Assembly (NCBI RefSeq): GCF_000375425.1
Contig: NZ_AQXG01000009.1
Span: 163-64,162, forward strand
DNA: 64,000 nt
Direction: 5' to 3'
DNA from: Gracilimonas tropica DSM 19535
GTDB taxonomy: Bacteria > Bacteroidota > Rhodothermia > Balneolales > Balneolaceae
Made by a program: the position numbers and the translations under genes
Notes under the pieces: model-generated
Told to the model about the DNA's origin: nothing
The model's database searches: none
The model's input: only the letters and a program-made list of their open reading frames with translations
Part shown: positions 56,230-64,000 of the stretch, one piece after another
Numbering within the stretch: position 1 is the first letter of the stretch
Layout: each line of letters starts with the position of its first letter

Positions 56230-57056
56230 GCAAGCCTAAAGGCGGAAAAAGAAATTACAAGAACAAAGCAGATAATAAGAAAGCAGCTAAAGTTGATCAG
56301 AATTATTCGCAGGAAGAAGAGATCCGGCTGAATAAATTCATTGCACATGCCGGTTTCTGCTCCCGCCGCGAAGCCGATAAATATATATCAGCCGGCAAGG
56401 TTCAGGTTAACGGACAAGTGACAACTGAACTTGGCACTAAGGTTCGCCGTAAAGATTCCGTTGTTGTTGATGGCCAAAATCTAAGCCTGGAGCCTTTTGT
56501 TTACCTGTTACTTCATAAGTCAAAAGATGTGATCACTACCACAGACGACGAAAAAGATCGTACCACTGTGATGGATCAGATAGAGGATGCCACAGGTTAT
56601 CGAGTGTATCCGGTAGGTCGTCTAGACCGTAACACCACCGGGCTTCTGGTACTGACGAATGATGGCGATCTTGCTCACCGATTGATGCACCCCAGCTATT
56701 CTGTTCGAAAAACATATTTAGTGACTACCGAAACCCCTCTTACCGAATCACAACTTGAGGAATTTTTGAATGGAGTAGAGTTGGAAGATGGCATTGCAAA
56801 AGGATATAACATCACCCAATTTGTCGATGATCCGTATTCGTTTGAAATGTCTGTTTTTGAAGGAAGAAATCACCTGATACGAAGAATGGTTCGCTTTCAC
56901 GGAACAGAAGTGACCAAGCTGAAACGGGTAGAATATGCGGGGTTGAACCTAAAGGATGTTCCTATGGGGCGTTGGAGATTTTTACGTCAGCATGAAATTA
57001 ATAACCTGCGAAAATTGGTTAAACTCGAAACACTCGATTTCAACAAAGATAAATAA
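56226..57056 (+). CDS. RluB/RsuA-type pseudouridine synthase
   Basis: This 276-residue enzyme has a Lys/Asn-rich start (about 1-30), an S4 RNA-binding domain (about 32-80, IRLNKFIAHAGFCSRREADKY) and the catalytic domain with GRLDRNTTGLLVLTNDG, where D134 is the catalytic aspartate. The later EGRNHLIRRM segment is also typical. It isomerises a uridine in 23S rRNA (RluB-type) by family; the exact site is inferred. It is translationally coupled to scpB. Confidence 0.93.
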   Translation: MSKPKGGKRNYKNKADNKKAAKVDQNYSQEEEIRLNKFIAHAGFCSRREADKYISAGKVQVNGQVTTELGTKVRRKDSVVVDGQNLSLEPFVYLLLHKSKDVITTTDDEKDRTTVMDQIEDATGYRVYPVGRLDRNTTGLLVLTNDGDLAHRLMHPSYSVRKTYLVTTETPLTESQLEEFLNGVELEDGIAKGYNITQFVDDPYSFEMSVFEGRNHLIRRMVRFHGTEVTKLKRVEYAGLNLKDVPMGRWRFLRQHEINNLRKLVKLETLDFNKDK

Positions 57057-57066
57057 TAAAATTTTT

Positions 57067-57942
57067 ATGGACGTTAGCAGTATTTCGATTTCTTCAGGAG
57101 CTATAGATTCAACCGAAGGCTTACCGATTCGTTATGACCTGTATTCCCCGATCTCAAGAAATGGATTAAGTTTTCCGGTGATCATATTCTTACATGGGTT
57201 TAAAGGATTTAAAGATTGGGGACCTTTTCCGGACGTATGCGAAGAACTTGCAAGGGCAGGCTATGGTGTAGTTGCCATGAATTTTTCATTGAATGGCATT
57301 GGCGACAAAAAGATGGAGTTTACAGAACTTGAACTCTTTGAACGGGAAACAATATCTCAGGATCTTAATGATATTGGTTCCGTGATTGAAGCACTTCAAA
57401 GGGGAGAGATCTCAGATAATCACGCAAACATGAACACCGATAAGATCGGTTTAATTGGTCATTCAAGGGGAGGGCACACTGCAATTGCAGCTGCCGTGGA
57501 ATATGACCCTGTTCAATGCCTTGTAACGTGGTCTGCTGTAGCAGATTACCGGGAACGCTGGACTGACAAAATGAAAGAAGACTGGGAAAAACAGGGGTAT
57601 ACCGAGATCGAAAACTCGCGCACCGGTCAAATGATGAAGGTAGGGAAAGTGGTTTATGACGATTCTGTGGAAAATGCAGACCGTGTGATCGCTATGGAAC
57701 GTATCAAAGAACTACGGATCCCGACATTATTTATTCATGGGCGGGAAGACGAAACGGTTCCATACACCAACTCCGAGAAATTGCATATCGCATGTGAGTC
57801 GAAGGATAAAGAACTGCGTTTGGTTTCAAGTGGAACACATACCTACGGAGCAGCACATCCATTTGAAGAGCAGGAATTTCCTAAACCACTCGCTGAAGCC
57901 TTGGACTGGACAGAAGGTTGGTTTACGGAATATCTTCGCTGA
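57067..57942 (+). CDS. Alpha/beta hydrolase
   Basis: This is a 291-residue soluble hydrolase starting at ATG 57067 (MDVSSISISSGAIDS), just after the rluB-type gene. The oxyanion region is PVIIFLHGFKGFKDWG, the nucleophile elbow is GHSRGG, and the acid and histidine appear in FIHGREDETVPY and SGTHTYGAAHPF. This fits a dienelactone-hydrolase or acyl-esterase type. The substrate is unknown. It lies 10 nt downstream of the pseudouridine synthase and could be in the same operon. Confidence 0.88.
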   Translation: MDVSSISISSGAIDSTEGLPIRYDLYSPISRNGLSFPVIIFLHGFKGFKDWGPFPDVCEELARAGYGVVAMNFSLNGIGDKKMEFTELELFERETISQDLNDIGSVIEALQRGEISDNHANMNTDKIGLIGHSRGGHTAIAAAVEYDPVQCLVTWSAVADYRERWTDKMKEDWEKQGYTEIENSRTGQMMKVGKVVYDDSVENADRVIAMERIKELRIPTLFIHGREDETVPYTNSEKLHIACESKDKELRLVSSGTHTYGAAHPFEEQEFPKPLAEALDWTEGWFTEYLR

Positions 57943-58057
57943 TCAGGTTGTTTCGTTTTAATCTTTTTACACAACTCAGGCCTTGTGGTACTTGATTAGC
58001 TGACAAACTAATCTCACTTTTAACGCCTGTTAAACTAATCATAAACAATCAAGATCT

Positions 58058-60562
58058 ATGAACTACGGAAAATCTACTATTAAGCTACTCTCCGTGCTGC
58101 TTCTTGGTTTTACATTTGTATTTACAGGCTGTAAGACCACAGAAAATGCATCGGCTTCTGAGCGGCCTTCTCAAAGTATGAGAGGCGGTTCTAACGGCGA
58201 TAAAGGAGGAATGAAAAAATACAGTGATGTCATCACTAAAGATGCAGAATCAGACGAAGGCCTGTTTGATGTGCACAAAGTGGGAGACAAATACTATTAC
58301 GAGATCCCTAATGATCTTTTGGACCGTGAGATGTTATTGGTTTCACGAATTGCCAAAACAGCCGATAACCTGGGTTACGGGGGAGAAAAACTGAATACCC
58401 AGATCATAAGATGGCAAAAGAAAGATGATAAGATCCTTCTTCGTCACGTATCCTATGAAAACGTGGCCTCCGAAGAAGAGCCGATTTTTGAAGCCGTTAA
58501 AAACTCAAATTTTGAACCGATCATTGCGTCTTTCAGTATTGAGGCTTTGAATGAAGATTCTACCGGTTCAGTAATAGAGATTACCAGCTTATTTACTGAT
58601 GACATTCCTTCCTTGGGATTAGACAGTGGTGCTCGTCGTCAGTATCAGGTGCGAAGAGTGGATGGTAACAGAACGTTTGTTGAGCACATCAACAGTTACC
58701 CCAAAAATGTAGAAGCGAGAAATGTGATCACCTATGATGCGGGCAACCCTCCATCGAATTCTTCAACAGGTACTATTTCCCTGGAATTGAATCACAGCAT
58801 GATCGTGCTTCCGGATGATCCTATGCGTCCACGCTCTTACGACCAACGGGTAGGATTCTTCAGTGTTCAAAAAACTCAGTATACAGCTGATGCTCAAAAG
58901 GCTAAGCAAATTCGCCATATTACCAGGTGGAAACTTGTACCTAAAGACAAAGAAGCTTACACTGCCTGGTTAAATGGCGAAAGTGATGAGTTAGTGGAAC
59001 CTGAAAACCCGATCGTATATTACATTGACCCGGCTACTCCGGAAAAATGGAGAGAATATCTCATCCAAGGGGTTGACGACTGGCAAGTAGCTTTTGAAGC
59101 AGCTGGTTTTAAGAATGCTATTGTTGGAAAAGAAGCTCCAACTCCCGAAGAAGATCCTGAATTCAGTCCTGAAGATGTACGCTATTCAGTGATCCGTTAT
59201 TTTGCATCTCCAATTCAGAATGCATACGGACCTCATGTTCATGATCCCCGAACCGGACAGATCCTCGAAAGTGATATTGGATGGTATCACAATGTGATGA
59301 ATCTGCTTCGAAACTGGTTCTTCATCCAGACAGCAGCCGCAAACCCTGATGCCCGGGGTGTAGAATTTGATGATGAGATCATGGGAGAATTGATCCGATT
59401 TGTATCTGCTCATGAGGTAGGACATACCTTGGGTTTCCCACACAACTGGGGATCGAGCTATGCATATACTGTAGATCAATTGCGTGACCCTGAGTTTACC
59501 TCCAATAATGGAACCGCGCCTTCTATCATGGATTATGCCCGCTTCAACTATGTGGCTCAGCCCGGAGATGGCGTGACAAACTTCTATCCTGCTGTTGGTC
59601 CTTATGATAAGTGGAATGCAAAATGGGGATATACCTGGTTTCCAGAAGACTGGACCGATGAAGAGATCGAGGAAACACTGAACGAATGGACGCTTGAAAG
59701 AGCTGATGATCCTCTGTATTTCTATGGTGCTCAAACCGGTTCCAAGATCGATCCTCGTTCTCAAAATGAAGACCTTACCAATAACGCTATGGAGGCCGGA
59801 GAGTTAGGCCTTGCTAATCTTCAGGTGATTACTGATAACCTGATCGAGTGGACAGAGCGCGAAGGTGCAAATTATGAGGAACTTGAGGAACTGTACAATA
59901 ATGTAATTGGGCAGTGGAGACGATATATGGGGCATGCACTCAGCAATATTGGCGGTGTGTATGAAAACCATAAGACCTACGAACAAGAAGGGGTTGTGTA
60001 TGAAGCTGTTCCCGAGGCTACGCAAAGAGAAGCCATGGAATTTCTTCAGAAGCATGCCTTCAGTACCCCAACCTGGGCTTTCAACAAAGAGATTCTCGAC
60101 CGTGTAAATCAAGCTACCGCAGTTGATAACTTCCGTGGTGCTCAGGCAGGTGTTTTAAGTTCCGTAGTTGATGGCCGTCGTATTGCACGGCTTATTGAAT
60201 TTGAACGACGTTCCGATGAGGACACCTACACGGCATTTGAAATGATGGATGATGTCCGAAACGGCATCTTTAGCGAAGTACGTGCAAATGAAAATATTGA
60301 TGTGCATCGCCGTGCATTACAACGTGCTTATGTTGAAGAAATGGAAAGCCTTATGACCGAAGAACTGCCAAATGGCTGGTGGTTTGGCCCATCTGTGGAT
60401 GTTAGCCAATCCGATATCCGTCCGGTTGTTCGAAATCAGCTGAACATTCTGAATCGTGACATTGATCGTGCTCTCCGCAGCGGAGGATTTGATCGTGCTA
60501 CGAGAACACATTTGGAAGACATCCAAATGCGGGTGCAGGATATTCTCGAAGGCGACGACTAA
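58058..60562 (+). CDS. Zinc-dependent metalloprotease lipoprotein (DUF5117-like)
   Basis: This 834-residue protein begins with a lipobox signal (FTGC, lipidated C25). It carries the metzincin-type zinc motif HEVGHTLGFPH: H452, E453, H456 and H462. A Met-turn, SIMDYARFNY, follows about 40 residues later. N-terminal and C-terminal regions match the DUF5117/DUF4953 type of large zinc-dependent metalloprotease common in Bacteroidota. The natural substrate is unknown. It is anchored in the outer or inner membrane facing the periplasm. A strong terminator follows. Confidence 0.92.
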   Translation: MNYGKSTIKLLSVLLLGFTFVFTGCKTTENASASERPSQSMRGGSNGDKGGMKKYSDVITKDAESDEGLFDVHKVGDKYYYEIPNDLLDREMLLVSRIAKTADNLGYGGEKLNTQIIRWQKKDDKILLRHVSYENVASEEEPIFEAVKNSNFEPIIASFSIEALNEDSTGSVIEITSLFTDDIPSLGLDSGARRQYQVRRVDGNRTFVEHINSYPKNVEARNVITYDAGNPPSNSSTGTISLELNHSMIVLPDDPMRPRSYDQRVGFFSVQKTQYTADAQKAKQIRHITRWKLVPKDKEAYTAWLNGESDELVEPENPIVYYIDPATPEKWREYLIQGVDDWQVAFEAAGFKNAIVGKEAPTPEEDPEFSPEDVRYSVIRYFASPIQNAYGPHVHDPRTGQILESDIGWYHNVMNLLRNWFFIQTAAANPDARGVEFDDEIMGELIRFVSAHEVGHTLGFPHNWGSSYAYTVDQLRDPEFTSNNGTAPSIMDYARFNYVAQPGDGVTNFYPAVGPYDKWNAKWGYTWFPEDWTDEEIEETLNEWTLERADDPLYFYGAQTGSKIDPRSQNEDLTNNAMEAGELGLANLQVITDNLIEWTEREGANYEELEELYNNVIGQWRRYMGHALSNIGGVYENHKTYEQEGVVYEAVPEATQREAMEFLQKHAFSTPTWAFNKEILDRVNQATAVDNFRGAQAGVLSSVVDGRRIARLIEFERRSDEDTYTAFEMMDDVRNGIFSEVRANENIDVHRRALQRAYVEEMESLMTEELPNGWWFGPSVDVSQSDIRPVVRNQLNILNRDIDRALRSGGFDRATRTHLEDIQMRVQDILEGDD

Positions 60563-60584
60563 GCGTAGTTTTAGATCTTAAATT

Positions 60585-60618
60585 AAGCCTCGTGCATTAA
60601 CTGCACGGGGCTTTTTTT
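60585..60618 (+). terminator. Intrinsic terminator after the metalloprotease gene
   Basis: AAGCCTCGTGCA (60585-60596) and TGCACGGGGCTT (60602-60613) form a 12-bp stem with one mismatch/wobble, around TTAAC, followed by a run of T residues. Confidence 0.93.
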
Positions 60619-60690
60619 ATGGAATCTTGTTTTGAACCTGAGTCACGTTTTTAGCATTTTTATAGAGTTGGTCAACCAAAGATACTTGAT

Positions 60691-61554
60691 ATGGAATCAT
60701 TAATAGAATTTTTTGAAAACGTTCCTACCACTTTCAGGGCGGGCATGCTGATAGGAGGGATATTTTTGTTTTGGGTGATTGAGGGCGTATTCCCTCTCTT
60801 TGAATTTGGATATAAAAAAGTGCGTCATGCATTTATCAACCTGATCCTTAACGGCTTTTTTGTGGTAATAGGGTTGGGTTTTGCCGGGCTTTTAGTATGG
60901 TCTTCAAATTATGTCACCACAAATGAATTTGGAGTACTTCAGTGGATCGAAATGCCGATCTGGGTGCAAATGATAGCAGGTGTCATGTTGTTGGATTTCT
61001 TTGGAGCTTACCTCATTCACTGGATTGAGCATAAGGTGCGGTTCATGTGGAAATTTCATCTGGTTCACCACAGCGATACCAACGTGGATGTCACTACCGG
61101 ACTTCGTCACCATCCCGGGGAAGCCGTTTTCCGTATGGTATTTACTATTATCGGGGTGATTATTGTAGGCGCACCCATCTGGATCGTATTTTTATACCAA
61201 AGCATTTCTGCTCTCTTTGCACATCTTACGCATGCCAATATCAATATGCCTAAAACGGTAGATCGTGCCTTATCCTGGGTGTTCATTACTCCGCTGATGC
61301 ACAAGGTTCATCATCACTACACCCAGCCCCTCACGGATACCAATTATGGAAATATCTTTGCTGTGTGGGATCGGTTATTTGGGACTTTTGCCGAAGTGGA
61401 AGATATCAAACAGCTAAAATACGGCATCGACACCCATATGGACCCCAAAGAAAATGATGATCTCGGTAACTTATTAAAGATTCCGTTTCAGCCCTACCGT
61501 CCACCGGTGGGTTCAAAGTTCTGGGATGAGGATGAGATTGAGTTGAGAAAATAA
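60691..61554 (+). CDS. Fatty-acid hydroxylase/sterol desaturase family protein
   Basis: This is a 287-residue polytopic membrane protein of the di-iron hydroxylase family. Histidine boxes are visible: HWIEH (box 1), HLVHHSD (box 2), RHHPGE, then LTHANIN and HKVHHHYT (box 3). Family members hydroxylate or desaturate lipid chains, or make carotenoid or ornithine-lipid modifications. The substrate is unknown. Four to five membrane segments occur. It stands alone between a terminator and the convergent symporter gene. Confidence 0.92.
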   Translation: MESLIEFFENVPTTFRAGMLIGGIFLFWVIEGVFPLFEFGYKKVRHAFINLILNGFFVVIGLGFAGLLVWSSNYVTTNEFGVLQWIEMPIWVQMIAGVMLLDFFGAYLIHWIEHKVRFMWKFHLVHHSDTNVDVTTGLRHHPGEAVFRMVFTIIGVIIVGAPIWIVFLYQSISALFAHLTHANINMPKTVDRALSWVFITPLMHKVHHHYTQPLTDTNYGNIFAVWDRLFGTFAEVEDIKQLKYGIDTHMDPKENDDLGNLLKIPFQPYRPPVGSKFWDEDEIELRK

Positions 61555-61588
61555 CCGATGTTTCTACGGAATAAATCTTTTGGTGGCT

Positions 61589-63316
61589 TTATTTCTTTGG
61601 CAAGATATAGCTGATGAGTAAACCAACAATGACTACAACCGCCGTCCCCACCGGATTTAACCATAGAAACTCGATAGCTTTGGTATATCCATCGGGAACC
61701 TGATTCCAGGGAAAGAAGAAAGAATAATTATCGGAAGTGGCGCTATAGAAAAGTCGATCGAAAGTGAAGACGGATAGCATTCCTGAGATCAATCCGATCA
61801 AGGCCCCCGTGCCCGTAGCTCGTTTTACCCAAAGCAAGAGGATGAAAACGCCCAAAATGGAGCCGTAGAAATAACTGCCGATTTGGTTAACTAATTCAAT
61901 GATAGAGCGCGTTTCTCCCATCAGCAAAGCGGAAACGGTAGCAAGTGCTCCCCAGAAAAATGTAACCCCACGGGAAGATTTCACATAATGAGCTTCTTCA
62001 TGCATATCTCCCTTGAGTCGCTGATACCAATCCACAATGGAGACCGTAGTGAGGGCATTTAGTTCACTGTCAATGGAACTGAGGGCTGCTGCAAAAATTC
62101 CTGCAACGATCAATCCAACCAATCCAATAGGTACATAATTGAGGATGAAATAAGGGAATATATAATTAGTGTCGTTGACATCAGCTTGCCGAATTTCAGC
62201 CTGCAAATCAAGTTCGGCATCACGGGCAGCGTTTAACTGAGCATCTGTTTCAACAAAAAGTTTCTGGCTGGCAGCATCTCGATTTTTGACGGCATTGTAA
62301 GCCGCTTGTTCTCGAGCATGATGCGCCATTTGATACTCTTGCAAGACCTTTTGTTCTGCGATCTGTTGTTGCTCGGTCTGGGCCACAGGTTCTGTGGCAC
62401 GGAAAGAAGCCGGCGCTGAGTTGAAGATGAAGAATACATACAACATTACCCCGAGCAGCAAAATGAAAAACTGCATAGGCACCTTGGCATAAGCAGTAAG
62501 TAACAATGATTTTTGGGCGTTCTTCTCAGAATCTGTTGTGAGATAGCGCTGCACCTGAGACTGATCGGTTCCAAAATAGGAAGCCATTAAAAAGAAGGCT
62601 GCGATCACGCCACTCCATACATTATATTTTTCAGTTAGATCGAAGTTGAAATCCATAACCGTTAGTTTATCCAGGCTTCCGGCGAGATAGAGAGCCCCGT
62701 CAAAACCTACTTCATCCGGTAGATGATACCATATCAAACCAAAGCAAAAGACCAGCCCAAACATCATCACGATCATTTGCTTGACATCGGTATTGATTAC
62801 ACCGGCAATTCCGCCCACTGTGGTATACAGGGTAGCAATCACCCCAATGATCAGAATGGTGATATTCAAAGGAAGTCCCAGAAGGAGGGAAAGTACATAG
62901 GAAGGAGCCGCTATGATCACCCCGAGCGCTAATCCTCTGGAGATCAAAAATAGACCTGCTGTGGTAAGTCGTGTTTTTAAACCAAACCGTTCTTCCAGAG
63001 ATTCATAAGCCGTAAAAGCTTTCATTCGACTAAAAAAGGGAACCAGAAACATACAAATGAAGATCATTGCAAAAGGGATAGCGAGATAGGTCTGTACAAA
63101 TCGCATATCTTCAACGTAGGCAATGCCGGTGGTCCCGATAAAGGTAATGGCAGAAGCTTGAGTGGCCATTACGGAAAGTCCGGCAGCCCACCAGGGCATA
63201 GAACGGTTGGCTAATAAATATCCCTCAATAGAATTTGCCTGTTTACCCTGGCGCGTACCATCCCAAATGGTATAACCTAAAAAAGCGATCAATACCGACC
63301 AGTCAATCCAGCTCAT
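61589..63316 (-). CDS. Sodium:solute symporter (SSS family)
   Basis: This 575-residue transporter has about 13 membrane helices. N-terminal GYTIWDGTRQGKQ and NRSMPWWAAGLSVMATQASAITFIG are typical of SSS/SLC5 proteins. A hydrophilic, Gln/Ala/Glu-rich stretch of about 75 residues (around 305-380) sits between helices and is coiled-coil-like. It is longer than in most relatives. The solute is unknown. The upstream 42-residue protein gene ends 3 nt before its ATG. Confidence 0.93.
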   Translation of the reverse strand: MSWIDWSVLIAFLGYTIWDGTRQGKQANSIEGYLLANRSMPWWAAGLSVMATQASAITFIGTTGIAYVEDMRFVQTYLAIPFAMIFICMFLVPFFSRMKAFTAYESLEERFGLKTRLTTAGLFLISRGLALGVIIAAPSYVLSLLLGLPLNITILIIGVIATLYTTVGGIAGVINTDVKQMIVMMFGLVFCFGLIWYHLPDEVGFDGALYLAGSLDKLTVMDFNFDLTEKYNVWSGVIAAFFLMASYFGTDQSQVQRYLTTDSEKNAQKSLLLTAYAKVPMQFFILLLGVMLYVFFIFNSAPASFRATEPVAQTEQQQIAEQKVLQEYQMAHHAREQAAYNAVKNRDAASQKLFVETDAQLNAARDAELDLQAEIRQADVNDTNYIFPYFILNYVPIGLVGLIVAGIFAAALSSIDSELNALTTVSIVDWYQRLKGDMHEEAHYVKSSRGVTFFWGALATVSALLMGETRSIIELVNQIGSYFYGSILGVFILLLWVKRATGTGALIGLISGMLSVFTFDRLFYSATSDNYSFFFPWNQVPDGYTKAIEFLWLNPVGTAVVVIVGLLISYILPKK

Positions 63317-63319
63317 ACA

Positions 63320-63448
63320 TCAAGGTAAGTTGAATGTTGAGGTGAACCACCAGAAAAGCAAAATGAAGAGTATCCCCAAAATGAGCGATACGGTGTATTC
63401 CTGCAGCCATTTTGGTGTGAATTTCTGGTCAGTTGTTTTTTTATCCAT
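63320..63448 (-). CDS. 42-residue single-helix membrane protein upstream of the symporter
   Basis: The frame begins MDKKTTDQKFTPKWLQEY and continues into a hydrophobic helix with SLILGILFILLFWWFTS, then stops. The stop codon lies 3 nt before the symporter ATG, so it is translationally coupled to the transporter. Small accessory membrane proteins precede several SSS symporters, for example DUF4212- or MctS-type, but this is shorter and I do not assign it to either. Confidence 0.65.
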   Translation of the reverse strand: MDKKTTDQKFTPKWLQEYTVSLILGILFILLFWWFTSTFNLP

Positions 63449-63472
63449 GCCCGATGATAGGGAAAGTGTTTA

Positions 63473-63526
63473 GAACATCCAATAGAATATCGAATACCGA
63501 ACAAGGAACAAAGAAATAAGAACTTC
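63473..63526. repeat. Heptamer-periodic array (GAACAAG word)
   Basis: Seven-nt words run in register: GAATATC, GAATACC, GAACAAG, GAACAAA, GAAATAA, GAACTTC, with a GAACATC 12 nt ahead. The words match those at 44264 and 49016. A second degenerate stretch, AGCGAAAATCCGCGAG and CGCGGAGTTGCGCTGA, follows and can fold back. It lies in the spacer between the WbqC-like gene and the symporter leader gene. Confidence 0.7.
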
Positions 63527-63629
63527 GCGAAACACTGCGCCTAACTCAGCGAAAATCCGCGAGAAAAAATTTTTTTTAGTTCGTGGCATAAAGTTTTTAC
63601 GCAGATGAATCGCGGAGTTGCGCTGATAT

Positions 63630-64000
63630 TTAAGATATCTTATCGAAAACACGAAAGCTTTCTTTGCCTTCGTTGAATAATAAATCAAGGATGCTTAACT
63701 CGGGTAGAAAATGATCTCCGACCTGGGAATATTCGGGGTGAACTTTCAGTGCTTCTTTGGCTGCGTCACTTCTCCATTGGTAGTGGCGGGAATCGTGCTC
63801 CTGATAAAGAACATCGGCATTCATTCGCTCAGTAAAAAGGTCGGGATTGGGATCAAAATCAGAGATTTGACTGGCTAACTGGTATTCGACATCAAATTCG
63901 AGGTACTTCATCATATTCCCGAAAAACCACTGGTTGAGATCGAGCATTTTTTCGAAATCAGCAAATTGTTGGATATCGGCTTCCAGTTCCTCCGCAAAAA
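63630..64000 (-). CDS. WbqC-like protein, C-terminal part (partial)
   Basis: This frame is open through the right edge of the window and ends at TAA (63630-63632). About 123 residues are visible. The segment HPEYSQVGDHFLPELSILDL, followed by LFNEG, matches the C-terminal signature of WbqC-like proteins, which occur in surface-polysaccharide clusters and near aminotransferase genes. The preceding YLEFDVEYQLASQI is also compatible. The N-terminus lies beyond 64000. Its reaction is unknown. Confidence 0.65.
   Translation of the reverse strand, partial: FAEELEADIQQFADFEKMLDLNQWFFGNMMKYLEFDVEYQLASQISDFDPNPDLFTERMNADVLYQEHDSRHYQWRSDAAKEALKVHPEYSQVGDHFLPELSILDLLFNEGKESFRVFDKIS

Noticed and set aside
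56956..57066. Upstream extension of the alpha/beta hydrolase
   Set aside because: It overlaps the end of the pseudouridine synthase gene and lacks conserved residues; ATG 57067 fits the domain start.

Overview
The window is a 64 kb chromosomal piece from a Gram-negative bacterium of the Bacteroidota/FCB group. Balneolota (Balneola/Gracilimonas-like) is my best guess, with moderate confidence. The reasons are TTG starts on rpoB, rpoC and priA, a TAnnTTTG-type promoter directly in front of an MFS gene, a TonB-dependent receptor, a PorV-like barrel, a giant lamin-tail protein with a gliding/type IX-like C-terminal domain, and abundant intergenic palindromes. No phage, plasmid, CRISPR array, rRNA or classical insertion sequence was seen.

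Layout. 1-11667 is the conserved tuf - tRNA-Trp - secE - nusG - rplK - rplA - rplJ - rplL - rpoB - rpoC block, closed by a strong terminator. 11.7-16.2 kb is accessory: an AT-rich orphan, a PorV-like barrel, a CPBP protease, DoxX, a methyltransferase and a rhodanese. 16.3-21.6 kb holds minus-strand peptide and amino-acid enzymes (M28 and M20 peptidases, DUF985 cupin, ALDH7). 21.7-28.3 kb carries a TrmH methyltransferase, PIN-PhoH, MscL, MurI and a TonB receptor. 28.5-35.3 kb holds a small barrel-like protein and the 2017-residue lamin-tail protein. 35.5-42.4 kb has a tandem paralogue pair, Asd, an MFS transporter, KatG and an FKBP lipoprotein. 42.5-49.0 kb has the three-gene proton-translocating transhydrogenase, TrxB, a DUF4342 protein and YifB/ComM; NADPH supply (Pnt), thioredoxin reduction (TrxB) and peroxide removal (KatG) thus lie close together. 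49.0-49.5 kb is a four-helix-bundle element with long terminal inverted repeats. 49.5-57.9 kb has PriA, a GCS2-CBS fusion with an AspA/AstE-type hydrolase, ScpB, an RluB-type pseudouridine synthase and a hydrolase. 58-64 kb has a zinc metalloprotease lipoprotein, a fatty-acid hydroxylase, an SSS symporter with a small leader membrane protein, and a partial WbqC-like gene.

The most unusual signal lies between genes. At least eight intergenic sites carry degenerate arrays with a strict 7-nt period (words such as GAACATC, CTAAAAC, CAGAATA, CAAAGCA), and two more have an 8-nt period. Several fold as inverted repeats. One pair of such arrays forms the ends of the four-helix-bundle element, whose layout matches the intervening sequences of 23S rRNA but stands outside rRNA. 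Separate palindrome families include three two-hairpin REP-like elements with compensatory stem changes, two copies of a nested ~150 bp inverted repeat, and a pair of GTAGAGACGCAA-type hairpins.

Other points worth checking are a PriA in which exactly the four ligands of one zinc site are replaced while the other site is intact, a GCS2-CBS fusion next to an AspA-like hydrolase, and 29- and 42-residue membrane microproteins.
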